Counted from the stretch's first letter, positions 43,851 to 55,394 are shown. The stretch is DNA of 64,000 nt from Lineus longissimus (GCF_910592395.1 NC_088317.1:16432001-16496000); one strand, 5' to 3'. The notes: generated by a model not told the origin, from the letters alone. A program made the numbers and translations.

Positions 43851-46800
43851 CCACAGACCGAGTTTGAAGTTTGTACCACAACAGTTTTCACGAACAGAGG
43901 ACAGAAGACGGGCCAGGAAACAAAAAATATCTTGGCGTAATAAACAAAATGCTCTCTCATGTGAGCCGAAACAGAAACTGTTGAATAAGCAATAACGCTC
44001 GGAATATAGAAAGAAGGCAAACATTATTCCATCCCAGAGGTAGCATCAATTTCAATTTTGTGCCACTTTTCGCATCCGTAATTCATATGCGAAAAACCAG
44101 ATTGATTTAACTGATTAAGATAAACGAAAAGTTATTACCTTCATCTACTGAAGAGTCATCATCCATTACCATGGCAACCGGATGCTGTAATCATTTAACT
44201 TTAAAGTTGATCAAGAATGTGGCGTTGATGAAGGAGAGGCTGGATGAAGCTCAGAATCAGCGATGTCTCGTATTCAGCTCACTTAAAGGAACTTTATAGG
44301 CAGTAGCTATTTCACACCGAATTTACTTTAAAGGGGGACTATAGGCAGGAGAAGGGCGATCAATCTTCAGGTGACTAATGCGCACAATACGGCGTAGGGT
44401 CACGTGTGATTCGGCACTAAATACATTAATCGTACTGGCGTGAATCGCATTGACGTACTGTGAGATGAGAGAGACTCCTATCGGCGACTTGTGATACATA
44501 TTTCATCCATGTTCAAAATGTATTCAGCTGTTTCACTGAACACGGCAACATATCCCCGGGCGAAAATAACTACTCATTCCTAAGATATTAGGTATCTTTC
44601 TGTTTAAATTACAAGGAAATAAAGATTATAGCGACACCAGTAGAGAGAGATCGATGAAACAATGATTGGCTGGCCGGGGCCGAGAAGTTCAAAGATTGAA
44701 ATATTGATTTGTATATTACGAGTACAAATTGTTTAATCGCCATGTGGGATCCAGAGAAGGCTTTGTGACCGGCAGCCATTTTGGTACAAATTTTGCAGAG
44801 TCAGAGCCAGAGTCTGAGGTATATTGCCAAATATTCTCCCTCTCCTGCATTATTCTTACACGCCAATGAGAGCACTAAAGTTATATGGCTCCCATCTTGG
44901 GTCAAGATTTAGCTTTTGGCAGACGCTTCATGCCCCAAATCTCCGGGGCAAAATGCAAGGTTTCAACCAGCACTTATATCCCGTAAAGGGCCCAGCGCGA
45001 CCCGTAGGCTTTGGCATAACCATGGAAAATGTTGCGTGATTGGTCCGGCTGAGTGATGTAGATAAGTTCATTGAAATCCAGTTGCCAGAATGGTTTCCAC
45101 CAAGAGGGTTTCCTGCCCGCGTTCATTAAGACTGAGCCTTCCACAAGCTAAGGTTGCCGTCAGCACTTCACCGGTGTGAAGGATCGCGCTCTGTTAGATT
45201 ACCGCGAATTCAATCCCGTGCAATCCTACCAACAGGTTATGAGAGCTGGACAAACACGGTAAAGTAATGAATCTGTTCGTGCCGACTACTTTTTGCATTT
45301 GTTAACTAGTCAAATATTTGTGGGATCTTCTTTCTCTTTCAATTTTCCGTGCTTTCAGTGTTGCTTTGGGATCAAGTGGTTGGAAAGATGGGTAGAGGAA
45401 TATGAGTAAGTGGTAGAAGCCCTTACATGCTGCAGTTGTAATGATAGAAGGTAGGAAATGGAACTATAGATCTGAAACTTTTTTGGGCCCAGGTATACCG
45501 AATTTGACATCACGGACTTGAAACCGATTGTTTTTGCATGCTTTACTTCATCTTTTAACTTGAAGAAGGCGAAGAGTAAAATTGGTATTAAGCCCGATGC
45601 AATATAGACGGAGGTTTTACCATGGTTTTGTCTACACGATGCAATAACCATGATTCTGTCTACAGGGCAGAGACCTGTATTCATCCACGACCGGAAGTGT
45701 GGCAGTCACATAGAGCTTATCAAAATGTCAAGTTGTGGTAAATACATGGCTGGGATGGACCAAAGTGGAATTAATTCTCAATCTGTGGTTGATTCTTAAT
45801 CTACAGAGTCAGGCCATCACAGAAATATGCTTTTTGATAATATATTTAAGAAAATGTGGTCTCACTGGTCAGTTTAGAACTTGTACTTTGACAGGGCCAT
45901 ATCAATGCGCCAGTGACGTTTTGATGGATATGGTGTACGGAAATCTTTTTTCTCAGGCAATCGGTATTGGAATGTTTTAAAACTTTATTATGCTATTGGC
46001 AAAGGGTTCTTCTTGACACATATAAAATGTTGTGCAGATTGATTGGTCCAATGAGTACTTTTTTTACCAAAACCTATGCACAACAATGTACACGTAATGT
46101 GCACGTTTTAATAGAGGACTCTGGCCTACATGAGGCAATATAGTCGGACGTTTTATCATGACTTTGTCTGCACGTCGCAATAACGGCCGACGTTTTACCA
46201 TGATTTTGTCTATATGTGCAATATGGACTCTTTACCTATGACTTTGTCTACATGAAGAGAGGGTCGTTTGCATCCTAGCTGGGTTAAGGCGGAAATGAAC
46301 CCAAAAAATAAGTAGACGTTTTGAGACATACCACTGGACTATATACCTTTCATCTTCGGGGCGTTTTGTAGCCGTTTACAACCATGGAAGTAGTCATCTA
46401 ACCATACCTACATGCCTTGCCGCAGGGTCGCCTAGACCAATAGGTATAATTACGTATCAGCGTGCTCAGTCCCCGGAGGTCAGACATGGAGCACGGCATC
46501 AGTCTCGTATCACTGTGGACCAACCTTCGGGCGAATATTGCTGAACGATACGCACTCAACCGTCGTTGCCAGAATTACAGTCGGTAGTATTTCCCTATCT
46601 GATCGAACCAATCAGGTCTGAGTATCTAGAAGTAGTAACATCAACATGGATCTGTCTTGCAGATAGGTTTCGAGGGTCGGGGTATTCATTGGATGATATG
46701 ATACGTAGACGCACTGAAGCGTGTCTGTTTACCAGATGAGAACCTTTGGATCCGATCTAGCGCACTATTAGCGAGATTAGATGGTCACTCAAGCGTCGTG

Positions 46801-47387
46801 ACCAGAAATACTGTCACCAGCATTCTGGTATCTATACAGATCAAAATCAGTAACCTGGTAACAAGTTGAAGGTAGTTTTGATGTCAAGATTTATCTCCGA
46901 CTCGGGTTCAAGAACGGGTCATCATGGTCATGCAAAGATTGGGTCTGCGAAGTAAGATACTGATCTTGAAATGGATATCATTTTGATACGAAGTTGTGTA
47001 AGTCCTGCACTTAACCTTTAAAGGGAACTATAGGCAGAGGCTATGTTCTTAGAAATAACGGTTTTTAAGCTTTAAAAATGTTTTACATCGATCTGACCGG
47101 ACGCTTTCTAAACATAGACTAGCTCTGTCATAAACCACCATACCATGAAGTCAGGTCACATCCTGCAGCCAGACGCTTTCTATAGATAGACTATCTCTGT
47201 CATAAACGAAGCATAAAAGTCGTTTATAAGGATCGCGTAAGTCAAGAAAGTTATTTCCTTGTTCCCGAAGGGGTCGTAGCAACAGAGATGTTACTTAGGA
47301 GGAAATGGTAGAATGATAAGGACACGGGTAAACCGATATGATTAGAATGGAAGTACTCTTGATGCGTGGTGCCAGAACATCCCATTT

Positions 47388-47830
47388 AAGCCCGCAGCAC
47401 ACTAGCCGCCAACTTCGGCGTTCACGGGCGTTTTTTGCTCCAAGAGTCCTGAACGCCTGAAAAATCCCTAGTCTGCTACGAACGGCGTCGGCGAACGCGA
47501 CTTGCCGCGACTTGCCGCAACTAAACGCCAAATATCTAACATGTTTGATTTTTGACGCGTGTCGCCGCGTTTGAACGCAAGAAGAAGCCAGGTGTGCTAC
47601 GGATTGCCGCCTGAATTGGCGTCGGCAGCGAGGCTATGGCCAATCAGTATGCGTCTTGATGTCACATGATTTCAAAATGGCAGCCTAAAGTTGCGGAAAA
47701 GACGCTACTGGACGCCGATTCTGGGCAGGTGTGCTCGGACCCGGATCCACTGGCCGCCAACTTCGGCGTCGAGAGGCGTCAGCTGAACGCTTCTTGTCGC
47801 CAAAGTTGGCGGCTAGTGTGCTGCGGGCTT
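47388..47830. mobile_element. 443-bp non-autonomous TIR element
   Basis: The left end AAGCCCGCAGCACACTAGCC and right end GGCTAGTGTGCTGCGGGCTT are exact reverse complements, and pairing continues through GCCAACTT/AAGTTGGC for about 33 bp. The interior is rich in GCGACTTGCCGC-type motifs and has no transposase. The long, perfect termini indicate a recently active DNA transposon family. Confidence 0.87.
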
Positions 47831-49327
47831 TATGGTAAAAGAAATGTCGGGACAGGACCTAAGCAATTTGATTGGAGTAGGAATGCTTTTGGCGTGCTGC
47901 TTGTTTTAATCACTTGCTGAATGTACTCCATCTAGAAGAAACAACTGGTTCTTTTACGGACGATCAGTTTGACCCGCCATGCCTGCCCAATCATAGATCA
48001 TGGTCCAAAAGCGTTAGAACATGTAGAATTGAGATGATTGCAACCAGAATTGGATAAAAGAAAGCTTTCGATCCGTGGAACCCATCAAATGAGGTCATAC
48101 ACCAAACAATGTAAGATAAGGTGAGGAGAAGACAATTAAGATTATTTGATTTGGCTAGGAATGTCCTGGATGCGTGTTATCCACCTCGTACAGCAGATAA
48201 CACAACAGTTAGGGGACTTCGCTATCATCGGAATGGCCATCGCCAGACAGTTGGAGGGACCGCCATGGGCACTTCATGATGGCCTATGACCGTGGAACAG
48301 TATAATGGGTGGGAGGAAAGTGATTTGGTTTCATTGGGAATGCCTTAAGTGAATCTGCTAAATCAAGAATGTGTTATCCCGACACGGTCTCTCACCAATG
48401 AGTTCCAAACCCAATAAGGCAACAGCGTCCGGGACTCGCTCATTATGATTCTGATCACGCCATCGAACTTTGACATACGCTCTCACCAAGCAAACATTAA
48501 CCTAATGTACCCCGAATCGGAACTATTTAATCTGACAAAGACGTACACTAACCAATATTTATGACCATTAACCCATCAATGTATATGTCAACCACAATAT
48601 TGTTTCCCATCTTGTCATTGACATAGGTCATTCAATCTACTTTTCGCAGACGATGCGCATGCGCAGTGGCAACGAGCGTATATTCCCGCAGTGAATAATT
48701 CAGAGTAATCTACATACACGATAAAGATGGCCGCCTCAAGGGACGAGTGAGAAGATGAATTGTTTGCAAACGCATGGAAAGAAAACTATGACCAGTCCCA
48801 GGAGATTGGATCTAGTCCCGAGGGTAATCCTATATTAAAATGGTTTGTCTTTGCCCATGGATATGATGTTGGCATATTGAGGATATAATGCGATCATAAC
48901 TGGAAGTGGGCGGGTTACAAATAAGCTACTGTTGTCACTGCTTTCATCGGTTCAGCCGGGGGAGGCGAAGTGGTTTCTTTATGATTAGATATCAGGCAAA
49001 TGGCACTTGAGTGTTTAGCAGATGTAGTAAGTCCAAATCTTTACGAAACTTAAGTAGTGCACTTGGTGCACTCACTAGGTTAATCTAGAGAGGAGGCTGC
49101 CGCAAGATATTCATGTGACAATCTTTCTGCTTGTCCAAGCATATGAGCAGTAGGCATCAAGAGCCAATCAACACTGCAGGTTAAGACAAACACATCCTTA
49201 CAAACAGGGACTCAAACTCACCCACACATATCAATGGGGCGATGTTTGTATGGTCATGGGTAAATTTCTACTAATAACAGATCAAATGCTATCGTGATCT
49301 TTCACACCAACTCCTACTTGCCGGATA

Positions 49328-49405
49328 TGCACATACCCAAAGTGTCTCCAGGCTTGTGTATGATCTTCACATTTAAGTGTTGGGGTGTGAAAATGTAATG
49401 GCGCG
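49328..49405 (-). repeat. Split direct repeat B2
   Basis: Shares about 76 bp (TGCACATACCCAAAGTGTCT to GGGGTGTGAAAATGTA, then GGCGCG) with 49606-49684. Marks the 3' end of the retrotransposon. Confidence 0.88.
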
Positions 49406-49552
49406 AAGATACATACACGGCTCTAAAGCAATCCGGATACTAGGGCGGGGAGGGAGGGGAAAGCCAATCCACTGCAGTGGCTCCAGAGCCTGCCATCGTA
49501 CACAGGGTTTACATTAACCTGTACACGCCAAACAGTCTTCCTTCTGGGTGTC

Positions 49553-49684
49553 CATGCGAGACGAAATACAGTTCGCTCAATCACCGCCAGGATACACTTT
49601 GGATCTGCACATACCCAAAGTGTCTCCAGGCTTGTGTATGATCTTCACATTTAAGTGTTGGGGTGTGAAAATGTACAGGCGCGC
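49553..49684 (-). repeat. Adjacent A2 and B1 repeats
   Basis: 49553-49607 (starting CATGCGAGACGAAATACAG) equals the A1 end at 55340-55394; 49606-49684 equals B2. Their fusion here is what a circular DIRS-type replication intermediate predicts. Confidence 0.9.
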
Positions 49685-50023
49685 ACGCCCGGGCTCTCAA
49701 CCATCCCGGAGAAACATGCCCTACTTCATAACTCCTTTCCCAATACTTAAACAAAATTAACTAATTAATCCGCCATAATTAATTATTAATTAGGGACTAA
49801 TTAGACCGGAATTCGAAAATAAGGTAACGAGAAATTGTAACTTAAATTCTAACATTGCTTTATTATAAGAACTCAACACTGTATTTTAAATTCCACAGAA
49901 GATTACACGGTATGGTTTTAGTATGATGATGCATGTAGCGAAAAGGCGAGGCCACACTCTAACCAACACAATCATGCAATAATTACAATACGAAAATGCA
50001 TAAAAATGTACATCGAAATCTGC

Positions 50024-51208
50024 TCAAGGGAACGCTGCTGGGAAATTATCAACATCGCCAAACTTACTGTAAAGTGTTTTAACCGCTTCTGGCCGACGAG
50101 AACTGTCAGCCAGGGCTTCGGACACATTAGCCGCTTTTACCAAAATATCTGACCGACTGTAGTACTCTGCTGATGCCTCTGTGAACCAACCAACATGAGA
50201 CATTACTTCCGCCGGGCTTGAAGCTGCCCCCGACAGAAGCAAAGTAATGGAGCAGCCGGCTCTTAAGCCGTGAGGGGTCTCACCCTGGTTGATCCCCAAT
50301 GTATTTAGATAAATCTTTAATCTATCGTAAATTGCACTGTACGAAATAGGCGCATCCAACACTACACCGGCTTCTGAGACTGGACGGAATAAATATCCGA
50401 CCGTAAGATCCACCCCCCAGGTTTGTGCCTTGGAGATATACTGCTGAACTCCCTTTACCGGGCAAATAAGATGATTTGGACATTCTTTAACAATGAAGGT
50501 ATTCACTTTGTTTACCGAAAACGATTTCCCATGGGAATGAGAGATTACAAGACCTGATCCATCGGGTAAGCGTTTAACTTCCTGTGTTTTTAAAATTCCC
50601 AAATCACTCGCCCTATCCCCGGCAAAGAACTGCATCTTGAGAAAAGCTTGGTCTCTGGACAAAACGAATTGCTCCCTAAGGGATAGATCTGGTCTTTTAA
50701 TCTGGTTATCGATATATTTTGAAATAGCTTGAAGCTTATCCATGAACAAGGGTTTTGCTTGCTTGGCAACTACGTGCGAGAAACCTTGCTCTCGTTTGAC
50801 ACACTTCAAATACGATTTCACAGGAGGTGAATCAGCCGGATTCCCAACCCCGGAGAAAATATCCCACGTGCTGCCCCTGTCGGTTTCTTCAGAAATAATA
50901 GATTTCAGGGACCGGACTAATCCTTCTAACGTACCGAAGGCAAGACGGGTAGGACACCCACAGTGGAATTTACCATGATGCCCGAGGAATATACAGGAAG
51001 CATTATGGATCTGTGTCCTACCGGCTTTGTCTTTCCATACTAAAAATCGTGTTAGATCATTTGGAGAAACCCGTTCCAGGGTTGGCCTCTTAGGCAGTTG
51101 TGCCAAAAATTGCAACAGCTCGTTTTTTAGGGATTGCCTTTTCTTCATAAGGGGGGTTGCGGAAGCCGCCTTATCCAACTCCTGGAGCCGCTTGTCAATT
51201 GCCCCCAT
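50024..51208 (-). CDS. Retrotransposon tyrosine recombinase
   Basis: 394 residues. The C-terminal half has the tyrosine-recombinase tetrad: first Arg in GDRASDLGIL, HGLRAGC (H-x-x-R), HVGW (H/W position) and the nucleophile in AEYYSR. It integrates the circular DNA copy into the genome. The N-terminal third includes a Cys-containing segment (HHGKFHCGCPTR) that I cannot assign. Frame is intact. The start is probably the first ATG, 109 bp after the RT ORF ends. Confidence 0.92.
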   Translation of the reverse strand: MGAIDKRLQELDKAASATPLMKKRQSLKNELLQFLAQLPKRPTLERVSPNDLTRFLVWKDKAGRTQIHNASCIFLGHHGKFHCGCPTRLAFGTLEGLVRSLKSIISEETDRGSTWDIFSGVGNPADSPPVKSYLKCVKREQGFSHVVAKQAKPLFMDKLQAISKYIDNQIKRPDLSLREQFVLSRDQAFLKMQFFAGDRASDLGILKTQEVKRLPDGSGLVISHSHGKSFSVNKVNTFIVKECPNHLICPVKGVQQYISKAQTWGVDLTVGYLFRPVSEAGVVLDAPISYSAIYDRLKIYLNTLGINQGETPHGLRAGCSITLLLSGAASSPAEVMSHVGWFTEASAEYYSRSDILVKAANVSEALADSSRRPEAVKTLYSKFGDVDNFPAAFP

Positions 51209-51316
51209 GTCAACGCTGATTTTCTGAAATAATCAAGATTAAAGCGTCATCCACAGAGTATATTCGAAGGATATCGCACATTATGATGTGCAGCTAATTC
51301 GAAAAGCCATTAATGT

Positions 51317-53076
51317 TCATCTCAAACCGACGTTATCTCTGATGAACCCCTGCTTGGAGGGATAATATACTACGCCCTTTTCTCCTTTAACCCCAAGGCA
51401 AACCTGTGAAATTATCCTGGGCTTTAATAGTGGCCACCATATTGGCGCGGGTGACGTCATGGGTAGCACAAGCGTGCAAACTGGGATTTCCTGCTGGATC
51501 AAAAACTGAATAAGGGGTAGAATGACAGCGATAGGTGGGAAAACGTAAGGATTTAGCTCCTTAGCTATTTCCTGGGCGAAAACATTTTGACCCGCTGACA
51601 GAGGTGAAGGGTGCAGGGTAAAATGTCTCAAAACATCGCCCTGTATTGAACGCATTGCATTTGAGTCACATGCCATGAGGTCTACTCCGTGCGGGCCATA
51701 GAGTAACTCCAATTGGAACCATTTTTCACTTGCCAACATAGTGTCCTGAGCTGAAATCGCCCTAGAAGGAGCATCTGCTGGGTTTTCTGCCGAAGAAATG
51801 TACTGCAAATGTAAATCAATATTTAATTGCTGAGTAAGATGAAACAATTTTATGAGCATTTCATTTAAGGCGTTGTCCTTGCAACCCTTGTTATTCCACG
51901 ACGAAACTAGGCTTGTGTTATCGACTTTAACGTCTACCCGGTGGTCTTTTATATTTGTACTCAATGCTAAGAGGGAAGAATAGAGGGCGTCGGCCTCTTT
52001 GACATGAATCGGCCTTATATCATCTGCAGCCCAATAATCACCTAAAGTATGACCAACCTGTGGCCCTGATAGAGTGACCGCGCCATAGCGATATCCCGAA
52101 GCATCAGTAGCCAGAGCGTAATGTAAATGTTTTTCTGGTCTCCAAGAAAAATGCCCATGCCAATCATCCAAAAATGCCCAGAATTGTATCTCGTCCCGTA
52201 GGGGGCCAGAGATTGGGATGGTTTTACTGTTTTTCGAAGCTTTGGCTATTGCGCTAAACAACTCTCTCGTAAATAGTTTTGCGGCCGGAAAAACCAACAT
52301 CATAGATATGCATTTACCAGCGAATCTTTGTAGCGTTTTAAGGCTGACGAAGGGCTGACGAAGAATTTCCTCGCGCAAAACCTTAAACTTCTGTTTCTTA
52401 TCAGATGGCAGAAGAAACGCCTGCCTGCTAGAATCTACGAGAAACCCTAAGGACTTGAGCGCCATCATAGGTTGTAAAACACATTTTGGCAAGGAGAACG
52501 TGTAACTTAGTTCTGTAAGGATATATAATACCAAAAAGACCCAAAGCAAAGGAATGCTTGACGCGTCAATATTCTTAGGGACCACGTAGAATCTGTCGTC
52601 AATATACTGGATGGTTGGGATCCCCAAATGTCTTAAGAAGGTTGTAGCTGCATAGCCTACAGTTTGATAAACATAAGCCGATGATTTCCATCCGAACGGA
52701 AGCGTCGTACAAACTAGGTACCAACCTGCCCATTCCATGCCAAAATACGTTTGCGAAGTTAGCGATAATTTAATATGGTCATACCACGATTTCTCATCAG
52801 TGGCAAACATGAGAGCATCTTTGTGTACCAATCGCGGTACTTCTTTCAATGTATCTAATGTGAAGGGAGAATCCTTAATCCACAGGTTAAGGAATCTCTG
52901 GTCATTGCATAATCTCGGCTTTGAAGGTTCAACTACCAAGGGCATGACTACTTTAGGGGGCGGACACTCCCCAACTTTACCCCAAACTCTGACTGAACCT
53001 GCTTTGATTCTATCATTCAAGGTTTCGGAAATAAAAGCAGCTTGTTTCTGACAATGGACAGAGTTAGGAAAAAAAA
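51317..53076 (-). CDS. Retrotransposon reverse transcriptase / RNase H
   Basis: An open frame of about 580 residues on the minus strand (first usual codon read as a TTG at 53020; the frame stays open upstream to about 53076). RT motifs: MFATDEKSWYDHIKLS (catalytic Asp), TTLPFGWKSS, and YIDDRF in place of YxDD. RNase H: ALATDASGYRYGAV, KEADALYSSLLAL, VDNTSLVSSWN and ENPADAPSR supply the D-E-D-D residues. The C-terminal segment ends in the PWWPLL-like motif (PIWWPLL) usual between RNase H and recombinase in DIRS elements. It lacks its own ATG in frame and is separated from the previous ORF by an eight-T run, suggesting it is translated as a continuation of that ORF. Confidence 0.93.
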
Positions 53077-53540
53077 CTAACTGGGGGTTCGTTTAAATTG
53101 TATTTCTGACCCTTGAATTCACCCTTAAATGGCCTAAAGAAAGAATGCACATCAACCCCTTTTTCCAACCAAGTGTGAACCATCTCGCTCTCTGGGAAAT
53201 CGTTCATTATGGAACTCCAAAGTTCAATATTTTGATGCAATTGTCCAGCGACAAAGTGTTCAGGGTCCCTTAAAGGCAAAGTGTCCAAAGGCACCGGAGT
53301 TTTTTGTAGAAGTAATACATCATTTACAACCTGATTGAGTTTGAATTGTTGAGCTGTGAAGTCAGGAGAAGTTTCCCCAATGGTAGTCCAAGACGCCTGT
53401 AACCTCTTGACCTTTTCGGCAGCAATTGGATTAAATTTCACCGCATATTCCCATTCTGGAATCTCTGGCTTAAAGTGCCCCAGTGAGATAGTAGGGGGGG
53501 ATTCCTGCAAGAACCAAAATAAAATGTAGAAACATCTCAT
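53064..53540 (-). CDS. Retrotransposon Pol N-terminal segment
   Basis: About 150 residues (PEIPEWEYAVKFNPIAAEKV onward, PFKGEFKGQKYNLNEPP at the end). It ends in frame zero only a few codons after an eight-base T-run (A on plus, 53069-53076), where a one-base shift enters the RT frame. The residues before ESPPTIS look like intron rather than protein: a TTTTGGTTCTTGCAG acceptor precedes them, so the segment may be a downstream exon or a continuation of gag. Function of this segment unknown. Confidence 0.65.
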   Translation of the reverse strand: MRCFYILFWFLQESPPTISLGHFKPEIPEWEYAVKFNPIAAEKVKRLQASWTTIGETSPDFTAQQFKLNQVVNDVLLLQKTPVPLDTLPLRDPEHFVAGQLHQNIELWSSIMNDFPESEMVHTWLEKGVDVHSFFRPFKGEFKGQKYNLNEPPVSFFS

Positions 53541-53732
53541 TACAGGCGTATCAGACTATCAAAGGGAGAACTTCTCCTAACTCACAGCTCGCGCGAACTA
53601 GGTCCGCAAGGGGTAAGATCCCTTGAGCTGAGAGAGAGGAAGATGTTCAAAATCAAAATTGCTTTACTTATTAACGGTTTTCTAAACAATACACTTATAC
53701 CACTTAGCGTACCGGACTATTTTACCTTAGAC

Positions 53733-53803
53733 CTATTTCTTGTTGTCAAATTGGGCCTTTGCCAACTTCATCTTTTCACATTCTTTGTACCAATGCCCAA
53801 CCT
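53733..53803 (-). CDS. Retrotransposon gag zinc-knuckle end (shifted frame)
   Basis: In the frame one base off from the main gag ORF the minus strand reads CGEVGHWYKECEKMKLAKAQ then FDNKK and a stop. The C-x4-H-x4-C part of a CCHC zinc knuckle is here, while its first Cys lies in the gag frame just before a six-T run (plus 53810-53815). So the knuckle is split by a single-base difference. Confidence 0.7.
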
Positions 53804-54774
53804 CACCGCAAAAAATTACATGGGCCCGGGTTATTTCTAGCATAACCATAACCGCCATAACCCCTGCCGCGACCTCTACCTCTGCCGTACCCATAACCCC
53901 CGCCATATCCCTGACCGTAAGCGGCACCATAGCCACCAAAGCCAAACTGATGCTGGGGAGGTGGGGGAGGCTGCGCGTAAACATGCTGAAGGGGGAAAGA
54001 GGATACGGCAGAAGAGGTAACCGGTGGAGACTGTGACCTGGAACGAAGCGGCTTTTTTACCAACTTTTTGGCCTTTTTGCACTTGGCTAAAGCTTTCATT
54101 ATTACGTCAGACTGGCCTCCACCCAATGCGGAAAGACAAAAAGTGGGGATATCAACAGTATCTTTGAAACGTTCAGCTTGTTTGCCGAGCTCGTAAAAGA
54201 GGTGCAAATCTTTGTGATCTTGGTCCTTGGCGCACGCCACTAGTTCGTCTAAAGTGGCTAGGATGAGGGTAACGTTGGGCTTTACTTGTAAGGATAAATT
54301 CCTCACCTTCCTCAGGACTGCCTCCACCGGTTCTGCCTTTCGGTTCTTTTCTCTCTTTTCTAGTTCTAGAATTTGTTCCCGTAAACGCGGCGCGGTTTCC
54401 TCATCCTGTTCTTGACGGTCGAGGCGAGGGGCTTTGGCTACTGGTGCTTCGTCTTCATGCAATTGTTGTCCAACGGGCTGTCCATACTCGTTCGCAACCA
54501 CAATGGCCGAATGTAGCATCAGGCGGAAGTTGCCTACCGAATCTTCTCGACCTGACATTCTGAAAAAATCTACCGCATCTTCACCCGTGAGTTCCTGAAA
54601 GGCTACTGCTATGTCGGGGACGTCCAATTGTTCGGTAGGGCGGTTGAGGCGTATACGAGCAAGTGGGTCCGGGAGGTCGTCGTCCTTGAAACGGGCGAGA
54701 AGCTTCAAAATGGGCAGCAAATCTCTGCCCACTAATGAGTGCCTTTTCCGCAATAATATGTTATTGGAAGCCAT
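53803..54774 (-). CDS. Retrotransposon gag
   Basis: 323 residues. N-terminal alpha-helical region (LLPILKLLARF; VAFQELTGEDAVDFF), then an acidic/charged middle (EQILELEKREKNRKAEP), a basic segment (KALAKCKKAKKLVKKPLRSR) and a long Gly/Tyr/Arg tail (GYGGGYGYGRGRGRGRGYGG) that probably binds RNA. It stops right after the T-run that precedes the zinc-knuckle residues. The start at 54774 is the first ATG and gives a normal gag N-terminus. Confidence 0.82.
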   Translation of the reverse strand: MASNNILLRKRHSLVGRDLLPILKLLARFKDDDLPDPLARIRLNRPTEQLDVPDIAVAFQELTGEDAVDFFRMSGREDSVGNFRLMLHSAIVVANEYGQPVGQQLHEDEAPVAKAPRLDRQEQDEETAPRLREQILELEKREKNRKAEPVEAVLRKVRNLSLQVKPNVTLILATLDELVACAKDQDHKDLHLFYELGKQAERFKDTVDIPTFCLSALGGGQSDVIMKALAKCKKAKKLVKKPLRSRSQSPPVTSSAVSSFPLQHVYAQPPPPPQHQFGFGGYGAAYGQGYGGGYGYGRGRGRGRGYGGYGYARNNPGPCNFLR

Positions 54775-55339
54775 GACAGAAAACTTCTAGGAGCGAAGCA
54801 ATCTAGCCACGGCCTAGAAGGGAGTGAAACAAGATTGCCACCAGACCTGAATTTAAACTCACGCCCAGAGATTATGAATGGGATTATAAAACCAGTTGAA
54901 AGGTGTAAAAGCCAGTTAACAAAGGATCTCCGGCGTGCACAAAAGGGCGTGTCACGTAACACGAATCACGCGGCGAGCTTGACGGGAAAGCGCATGTGCG
55001 CACCCAACCCTCGATATGTTACATAATGTAAAACCTAATGTTTTGCTGCCCTAGCAGACCTATTTCCATAATGCATTTACCTATGCATTTCCTATACCTC
55101 TGTATACATGACCAAACCGAAATGGCCGCCATACCAAATAACCAAACTGCCAAGTAACCTAAAACTTGGAACCTTCACTATAGCTTTATAATAGCCCTTA
55201 CCGAACTCTAAATTTGGCAAAAGGACGAGCACAAACTTAGAAACGGGATAGCTGTATAGAAAATCTTAAATAGCGAGAAATAGGCAAAAAACGGAGATAA
55301 TTACCTGAGAGCGCACAAAAAAGCCGACCGTAAGGTGAA

Positions 55340-55394
55340 CATGCGAGACGAAATACAGTTCGCTCAATCACCGCCAGGATACACTTTGGATCTG
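55340..55394 (-). repeat. Split direct repeat A1
   Basis: Identical to 49553-49607 over about 55 bp. Marks the 5' end of the retrotransposon on the minus strand. Confidence 0.9.

Larger units (their letters stand above)
37923..49327. other. 11.4-kb stretch without a supported gene
   Basis: May be intron of the channel gene, since its membrane-spanning exons must lie upstream of 37922 on the minus strand. I searched for the CNG pore (TTIGE..PP), S4 and S6 patterns by eye and did not find them. It holds a duplicated splice-acceptor segment at 38402-38490, a dispersed repeat at 43686-43850, short degenerate duplications (38.7/39.2 kb, 45.6/46.2 kb, 47.1 kb) and a 443-bp TIR element. Confidence 0.5.
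49328..55394 (-). mobile_element. DIRS-order retrotransposon (Ngaro/PAT-like), ~6.07 kb
   Basis: The element reads on the minus strand: repeat A1 (55394-55340), gag, zinc-knuckle segment, reverse transcriptase/RNase H, tyrosine recombinase, then B1-A2 (49684-49606 joined to 49607-49553) and B2 (49405-49328). This split direct repeat layout, plus a tyrosine recombinase instead of an integrase, defines the DIRS order; no methyltransferase or hydrolase ORF is seen. Such elements are thought to reverse-transcribe to a circle that the recombinase inserts without target duplication. The A copies are identical over about 55 bp and the B copies nearly so, indicating recent insertion. A 147-bp non-repeated spacer separates A2 from B2. 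Two frame breaks, both in T-runs, affect it. Confidence 0.93.

Noticed and set aside
43616-44020. 134-codon minus-strand ORF and overlapping 128-codon plus-strand ORF
   Set aside because: They lie in a dispersed repeat shared with 19.9 kb, where neither frame is kept open.
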